From contig NW_020312817.1 in the NCBI RefSeq assembly GCF_003265705.1, positions 29,525,324-29,589,323 on the forward strand: a stretch of 64,000 nt of DNA, in the 5' to 3' direction. Numbering within the stretch: position 1 is the first letter of the stretch; every line of letters begins with the position of its first letter. The translations under genes were made by a program, and so were the position numbers. The notes under the pieces were generated by a model, which was not told the origin of the DNA, did no database searches, and was given only the letters and a program-made list of their open reading frames with translations. Positions 58,255-64,000 of this stretch are shown piece by piece. Source of the DNA: Callorhinus ursinus. Lineage: Eukaryota > Chordata > Mammalia > Carnivora > Otariidae.

Positions 58255-60561
58255 GCACAGTGAGAATCAAGATTAAGTTCTGGGTAACATCAACACTTCA
58301 AGATGGAGATGAGGTTCAGAGTAGAGGCATAAGAATTAGCCTGTGACAGAAGGGAAGGCTCTTCCATTACAAAAAAAAAAAAAAAATTTAATTTGAAATA
58401 ATGTCAAATTACCAAGAATTTTAAGAGCAATTATAGGTAATTGTCAGAGCTTTGCTGAACTGGTAAATGTCTATCTCAGGATTGGCATTCAACAAAAGGG
58501 AATCCTCAAATTATGTTGTAAGTTGCTAGCACACAGCTAAATTTACTCTTGGCTGTCCTGTGCTTCATTCTCTGGTCCTGAAACTGGTGTCTTTAGACAG
58601 CTGGTCAGTGAACTGTTCTTCACAACTTGTGATGAGATAAGGAGCTTCTGCCAGAACGTAAATCAACTAAGGCATGCAAGGAATATAAATCAACTGTTTG
58701 GCTCAGCTGAAATTTGAAGGGTAGGAAATATATAAGACTCTTTAGATGAAGAAAGCAGTGTTGGTATATATTCCAGCACGATCTTCTGATCTCATCATGG
58801 AGCAGTAAGATAGAGTTATCATATTGCCATTTGAACAGTACTGCTGAGAAGTTTACTTTCCAGTTGTGACGGACAGCTTTGTTCAGACCAAATCTTCTGC
58901 TCAGAACTACTACAAAACTGAGTAAAAGATAGTTTTAAAAAAGCTTTGCAGCAGCAACAACAACAAACTTTGCATACATCAGAGTACACCTAAGGCAGTT
59001 AGAACTTGAAGGACCAAGATCCCTAAGAGAAAGGAAATACAATAAAGTGAGTCGTACATTTGCCGCTTTACTTGCTCAAAGCATTTGCTGATTTCTAACT
59101 GCACATGTGTTGGGCAAGAGGCCAAGAAAGCAGGGAAAAAACAGTTTCTAAAAGATGAGATTCTTAACGGAGTTTTTAGCAGTGTCACTGTACAAAGGGA
59201 AACAAACATTTGAGCTCCAGAACTCCTTATAGGGTTATTATAAGAATTAAATGAGATAATGCATCTAAAGTCCTGGGGGCGGGGTCTGGGGTAGGGGGTG
59301 GAGAGCCTTACAAGAGAAGAAAAAGGAAGTGTGCTTACTTGGAAGTGTGGAGGTTCAGGGAGATGGAAGGATGATGCCATACATTACTCTGAAGGCCAAG
59401 GGAAATGATATTTTCCAGAAGGGCAAAAGGGTCCTACGTCCCCAAATCACAAAAATATTAAGGACAATAAAGAAAATGAATGGGTCTCTAGTTCAGATAA
59501 TTAAAAGTTCTTTGGTGAGTGGTTTCAATGAAGTAATGGGTAAAGACAGCATACTGCTAAGACTGAGTTGGGGCATAAGTAGAAAATATTGAGCATTCTT
59601 GCAAAGGTTGGTAATGAAAAAGAGACTGTATTTGTAACATGATGAGTTATTGATCCCTTGACATTTTTTAACTACTCTGAACTTACTAGCAAACGAATTA
59701 AAAAGTTACTTTTGATTCCTTTTTATATAGGGAGCCATACTCATAATTGGGTCAAAAAGCATGAACCTTTCAAAAATAAAGGATAAATTATCTTCCAGAA
59801 AGTTGACCCCAATTTACATTTCTCTAAGCACTATATGATACTGCCAGAGATGAGTGTCCTAAGCTATAAAACTTTATTCTCTGTTTTGTAATTTTAAAAA
59901 GTATCCCTTCTATGTATATGCATTACATTTACAATAAAAAAATGTGGAGATGTTAGCTAGGGTAAACATTTTTTAACATCCAATATTAGTTTCTTTTTCT
60001 ACAGAATATTGTGTACTTTTTGAGTTTTTCAATGTCAAAAATATAATTGGTGACTACAGACATTCCATTCTCACTCACAAAAGAAGACTTTTCCAAGAAC
60101 TTTAAAAGCATACACATGTATTTTCTTGCCTAAGATTAATTTTTATAGAAAGTAAATGGATCATTATCAAAGGTACAAATCTATGATACTGAAAAGACAT
60201 TGTCATTTAAATACAAAAACAGACTTGTAAGAGTACATTTTTTTTACAACAGAGATTCTTTCGTTTTATATTTTAGCCCACACAGATTTGAGAGGAGCCT
60301 TCTCTCACCCAGCACATTAATTAACAAATTGTGTTTATGATATATTAATCAAGCACACACACTGTTAAATAATTAAAGATTATTCATAGTAACACGTTCA
60401 ACATCTGACAAGGGAAAGGAATTCAGATGTCTTAAACAACTTTTTGTTGAAATAATCATGCAACATGCAAATAATCCTTAATTGGATTCATGATTTGGAA
60501 AGGTGGAGTGACATATGCATGTGCCCCCTTTTGTAAACCAACAACAAGGACAACAAAACAT
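58255..60561. other. Mostly unique intergenic DNA
   Basis: It has a MIR tail-like patch at 59222-59275 ('agggttattataagaattaa', 'atgagataatgcatctaaag') and an old L1-like patch at about 59700-59870. The open frame 58979-59380 (133 aa, reverse) and the overlapping 59329-59592 show no known domain and are judged chance. Confidence 0.4.
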
Positions 60562-60577
60562 AAGACCAAAATAAATT

Positions 60578-60772
60578 GGGCGCCTGGGTGGCTCAGTTGG
60601 TTAAGCGACTGCCTTCGGCTCAGGTCATGATCCTGGAGTCCCGGAATCGAGTCCCGCATCGGGCTCCCTGCTCGGCGAGGAGCCTGCTTCTCCCTCTGAC
60701 CCTCTCCCCTCTCATGTACTCTCTCTCTCATTCTCGCTCTCTCAAATAAATAAATCTTTAAAAAAAAAAAAA
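60578..60772 (+). mobile_element. Can-SINE, young subfamily
   Basis: Head 'gggcgcctgggtggctcag', 'gcgactgcc', 'cctggagtcccggaatcga', TC-rich tract, 'caaataaataaatc' and a ~15-base A-run. TSD 'aagaccaaaataaatt' (60562-60577) and 'aagacgaaaataaatt' (60773-60788), one mismatch. Confidence 0.97.
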
Positions 60773-61321
60773 AAGACGAAAATAAATTAAAGAAAATCAA
60801 AGTCAATTTCACACTGTATTTAAGGAAACCTTTCATTTCTGTTTTTTTTTCCTATGCCCTATTTTAACTTTTTTAATGGCCTGAAATTCTGGAATTATCA
60901 ATATTGATTATTCTCTTTGGAATCAATTGTTGGTACATATTTTCTGAACTACAAAAAGAAGTGTAATTAAGAAAAGGATTTCAATATTTTAATCTCTGGA
61001 TTTAAAAACAAACTCCTAGCAAAACAAAAACCTCAGAATTTTAAAATAGCTTTGAAGTATTTTCCATCTTTTTTTTTCATTTTGACTCTCCCGACCACTG
61101 TCCAGTTCTGAATATCTCCTGCCGTACCAAAGATTTTAAAAGCTCTTTATGAAAATGCCTTCACTGAATCTATATTCAGATCTGTCTACATGAAGCCTAT
61201 CAAAACTTACCTGCTCTTGTCTCATTCTCCATACATACTTGGATAGCTAATCTATTAAACTAATTCTTGTTAAAAGCATTAGTGAGGAATTGCAGATTCT
61301 TTCGTTACTCTTTCATTGCAT

Positions 61322-61480
61322 TTAATTCAACACACATGAATTGTGAATTTTATATGCCAGGCCCTATAATAAAATTCTGAGCACACATAGATAAGTAAAA
61401 TGAAATTCCTTCTTTAATAGTTCTCAGACCAGAAAGCTATTAGTAAACAATGTGGCATACACTAAACATTATACAGAAAG
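61322..61480 (-). mobile_element. L2 3' end relic (reverse)
   Basis: 'aattcaacacacatgaattg', 'atatgccaggccctataata' and 'tagttctcagaccag' fit the reverse L2 tail. Confidence 0.6.
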
Positions 61481-62017
61481 CAATGAAAAATATGGTTGGG
61501 AAGAATACTCAGCTCCCTCTATCAGAAAGCTTTTACTACTATTTTGACAGGTGTGCTCTTGGAGATAAAGTCTATAACCCAAGGGTATGAGGAAATACTA
61601 GTCCAGGAGAAGAAAAACTAAAGAGTATTTTGGGGGGGCAGGGATGGAAAGCATTTCTGTGGTCCTCAAATCATGCCACATGCAGTATACCATCCTGCCT
61701 TCAGCCATGGGTATTTTCAAAAGTTTTGAAAATAGCATTTGGGCATTTTCAACTTACTCATATTATATAGATAATATGGAAGAAAAGATGTCGGTACCAG
61801 CATGGATGGGCAGTTTGTACTTGCTGCCCAGTCCACTTCTCCTTGAAAGGGAAACTGATCTTTCCTCAGGCTACTGCTGAGAAGGAATATCCTATATCTT
61901 GTTTTTCTGCAGTATAAGGGCAGCTGACAGACAACTGGGAAGGCCCTAACTCAAGTGCAGTCAGTTCTCGGGTGGGCTGTGGGCTATGTGCTGTATCCTA
62001 GAAAGCTTATGTGTGCC

Positions 62018-62040
62018 ATCACCACCACCACCACCACCAG
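62018..62040. repeat. (CAC)n microsatellite
   Basis: About seven CAC units, followed by CA repeats at 62042-62052. Confidence 0.9.
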
Positions 62041-62557
62041 CCCACACACACAATGACATGGTTAGTGGGTTGGTAGGGCTGAGATGTGAATTTAGTCAGT
62101 CCAGTAAAAGGGTGCCTATCTTCACCTACTACGTTACATTGCCTTTCCACTTTTTGCACTTGAATCATCCAAGAAACCAAATGAAAAAGGGCTTTGATAG
62201 CACACCTGAATTACTATGGACACATAAATCATGGAGTGCTTATGTCATATGATAAAGCACTCAACATTTTCATCATTTGAGAAAATGGAGCCATGAATTC
62301 AAATAAAAACACTGTTCATGATATAGAAGCAAATATGCAAGTTATTTTTTATTTGTTTAATGGGCTGAACCTCAAAGCACCAAACTGGACTATTTTGATA
62401 AAATCCAGTTCTCAGTAAAATTATTCTAGACAAAACAATTGGTTTGTTGTTGTTGTTGTTCTTATAGCCTCTAATTGTTAAGGCATTCATTGTTTTTATT
62501 ATCTTGATTTAAATACATATCATTCAAAGACATCTTAATTTGAAAATATATGTCTCT

Positions 62558-62740
62558 AGGGGTGCCTGGGTGGCTCAATTGGTTGAATGTCAGACTTGGT
62601 TTCAGCTCAGGGTCTTGAGATCTAGCCTCACATTGGGCTTCCTGCTCAGCATGGAGTCTGCTTGAGATTCTCTCTCTCCCTCTCTTTCCTGCCCCCCAAC
62701 ATGCTCTCTCTAAAAATAAATATATCATATTTATTTGGAG
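62558..62740 (+). mobile_element. Older diverged Can-SINE
   Basis: Head 'aggggtgcctgggtggctca', old body 'gacttggtttcagctcaggg', and 'gagattctctctctccctc' of the oldest carnivore SINE type. No convincing TSD was found. Confidence 0.88.
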
Positions 62741-62779
62741 ATATATATATATCTCCATAAAGACTATATAGTACTGTCT

Positions 62780-63680
62780 TGTGTGCTTTTAAATATATAC
62801 ACGTTATTACATCTCTCTTTATAACTTTTTTTAACTTCAATATGGTATTTATCTCAATCAATGTTAATTAATATAGATCTAGTTCATAACTGTGACTGTC
62901 TATAATACTTCATGGTATGAAGATACTATAATTTATCACTCAATTAGGGGTATTTAAATATTTGCAACACATCAGTTTTACAAATAATCTGGCAATAAAC
63001 ATTCTTTTTTTTAATTAACATATAACGTATTATTTGTTTCAGGGGCACAGGTCTGTGATTCATCAGTCTTACACAATTCACAGCGGTCACCATAGCACAT
63101 ACCCTCCCCAATGTCCATCACCCAGCCACCCCAACCCTCCCACCCCCCTCCACTACAGCTACCCTCAGTTTGTTCCCTGAGATTAAGAGTCTCTTATGGT
63201 TTGTCTCCCTCTCTGGTTTCATCTTGTTTCATTTTTCCCTCCCTTCCCCTATGATCCTCTGTCTTGTTTCTCAAATTCCTCATATCAGCGAGATCATATG
63301 ATACTGGTCTTTCTCTGACTGACTTATTTCGCTTAGCATAATACCCTCTAGTTCCATCCACGTCATTACAAATGACAAGATTTCATTTTCTGATGGCTGC
63401 ATAATATTCCATTGTATATATATACCACATCTTCTTTATCCATTCATCTGTTGATGGAGATCTAGGCTCTTTCCATAGTTTGGTTATTGTGGACATTGCT
63501 GTTATAAACATTGGGATGCATGTACCCCTCCGAAGGGGCAATAAACACTCTTATACAGGTCTTCTCGTCTAGAGGAATGAGAATGTATCTAGGATATATA
63601 CTGGAAGTGGAATTGTTGGGTCATGAAAGAATAATTCTAGTGTTTATTAAATCCTACTATATGCTCTCTAAAGTGTACTC
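62780..63680 (-). mobile_element. Old L1 3' region hosting a young L1 tail
   Basis: The outer pieces read in reverse as the old ORF2 C-terminus/3' region. 'atactataatttatcactca', 'gtatttaaatatttgcaaca' and 'ggcaataaacactctt' are followed, beyond the inserted L1, by 'aggatatatactggaagtgg' and 'aattgttgggtcatga'. Confidence 0.75.
63007..63536 (-). mobile_element. Young, severely 5'-truncated L1 (Y-type 3' UTR)
   Basis: 530 bp of reverse L1: the ORF2 C-terminus plus a 3' UTR with module Y only, ending in a T-run (poly(A) of the element) at 63004-63012. TSD 'ggcaataaacaYtctt' at 62991-63006 and 63537-63552, one mismatch. Confidence 0.95.
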
Positions 63681-64000
63681 TAATTTTAGGAAATACCTAT
63701 ATTTTTACTTTGTTAATTTTTAACTAAACTATATTTTCTTGTTCAATTCTAAGACTTTATCTTTCATAGACATTAAGGATATCACCTACTTTGTTCTTTG
63801 GTTATAAGACTTTAATCTTTCTTTTTTTTTGTAAAAGGCTTTTTAGTATAATCTAAGAAACTTTTAAATATATTTTCTTTCTAATATTACCAGCAATTTC
63901 TCAGTATTTGATGTTTAATACAATTAGAATTCATTTTCTAATAATGTAACATGAGGCTATTTTTTTTTTCCATATTGTCGACTGTTTTTCAAATAGCCTG
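63681..64000. other. Unique AT-rich DNA to window end
   Basis: Nothing was recognised; several short T runs. Confidence 0.4.

Larger units (their letters stand above)
60789..62541. other. Mostly unique intergenic DNA
   Basis: It has an L2 relic at 61322-61480, (CAC)n at 62018-62040 and (GTT)n at 62445-62460. No gene was found; 61644-61880 and 61986-62252 are open but unrecognised. Confidence 0.4.

Noticed and set aside
58979..59380. 133-codon reverse open frame
   Set aside because: Proline-rich reading of purine-rich DNA with no recognisable homology; overlapped by an equally open forward frame.
1..64000. CRISPR array or bacterial-type operon
   Set aside because: No regularly spaced identical repeats with unique spacers and no prokaryotic gene organisation; all repeats are mammalian mobile elements or microsatellites.

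Overview
The window is repeat-dense nuclear DNA of a placental mammal, most likely a carnivoran of the arctoid branch (bear, seal, mustelid or raccoon group). The main evidence is about 14 near-full-length tRNA-Lys-derived Can-SINEs. Their heads read like 'cgcctgggtggctcag' and their bodies follow the pinniped/ursid/mustelid pattern rather than the domestic-dog SINEC_Cf pattern. The LINE-1s have a carnivore-type 5' UTR. I found no intact protein-coding gene, no exon of a recognisable host gene, no rRNA or functional tRNA gene and no CRISPR array. This looks like a gene desert, or a long intron, built by successive retrotransposon insertions. All family names here come from recognising consensus patterns by eye; no database search was run.

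Layout. 1-6055: forward L1 that enters the window inside its 5' UTR, with broken ORF1 and ORF2. 6.1-8.6 kb: unique AT-rich DNA with one SINE. 8.6-12.7 kb: ancient reverse L1M. 12.7-24.7 kb: mostly unique DNA with MIRs, four SINEs, a forward L1 3' fragment carrying an AT palindrome, and a local 150-bp direct duplication. 24.7-26.4 kb: reverse L1 fragments and SINEs. 26.4-31.7 kb: unique DNA, MIR and L2 relics, and a Tigger/MER44-like DNA transposon split by a SINE. 31.7-39.4 kb: remains of an ERVL-type endogenous retrovirus, apparently split by a forward L1M and carrying SINEs and a MER5A. 39.4-44.9 kb: mostly unique. 44.9-49.6 kb: old forward L1 ORF1 region hosting a younger reverse L1 with a perfect 16-bp target-site duplication (TSD). 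51.7-55.9 kb: three-layer nest of old L1, MLT1-type LTR, and a young reverse L1 that keeps its whole 5' UTR and 3' end but lacks about 4.2 kb of the interior. 56.98-57.98 kb: L1 3' fragment disrupted by an inverted copy of its own 3' flank. 60.6-63.7 kb: SINEs and a young L1 tail inside an old L1.

The most notable observations are these. (i) The internally deleted but promoter-bearing L1 at 51909-54921. (ii) A chimeric, two-module L1 3' UTR shared by two independent insertions, while two other L1s each carry only one of the modules. (iii) Two kinds of tandem module in the L1 5' UTR, one with duplicated YY1-like sites. (iv) A template-switch-like inverted duplication at 57.3/58.1 kb. (v) A 147-bp AT palindrome inside an L1 at 16.3 kb. 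The nested TSDs give a relative order of insertions: MIR, L2, ERVL and L1M first, then mid-age L1s, then Can-SINEs and young L1s.
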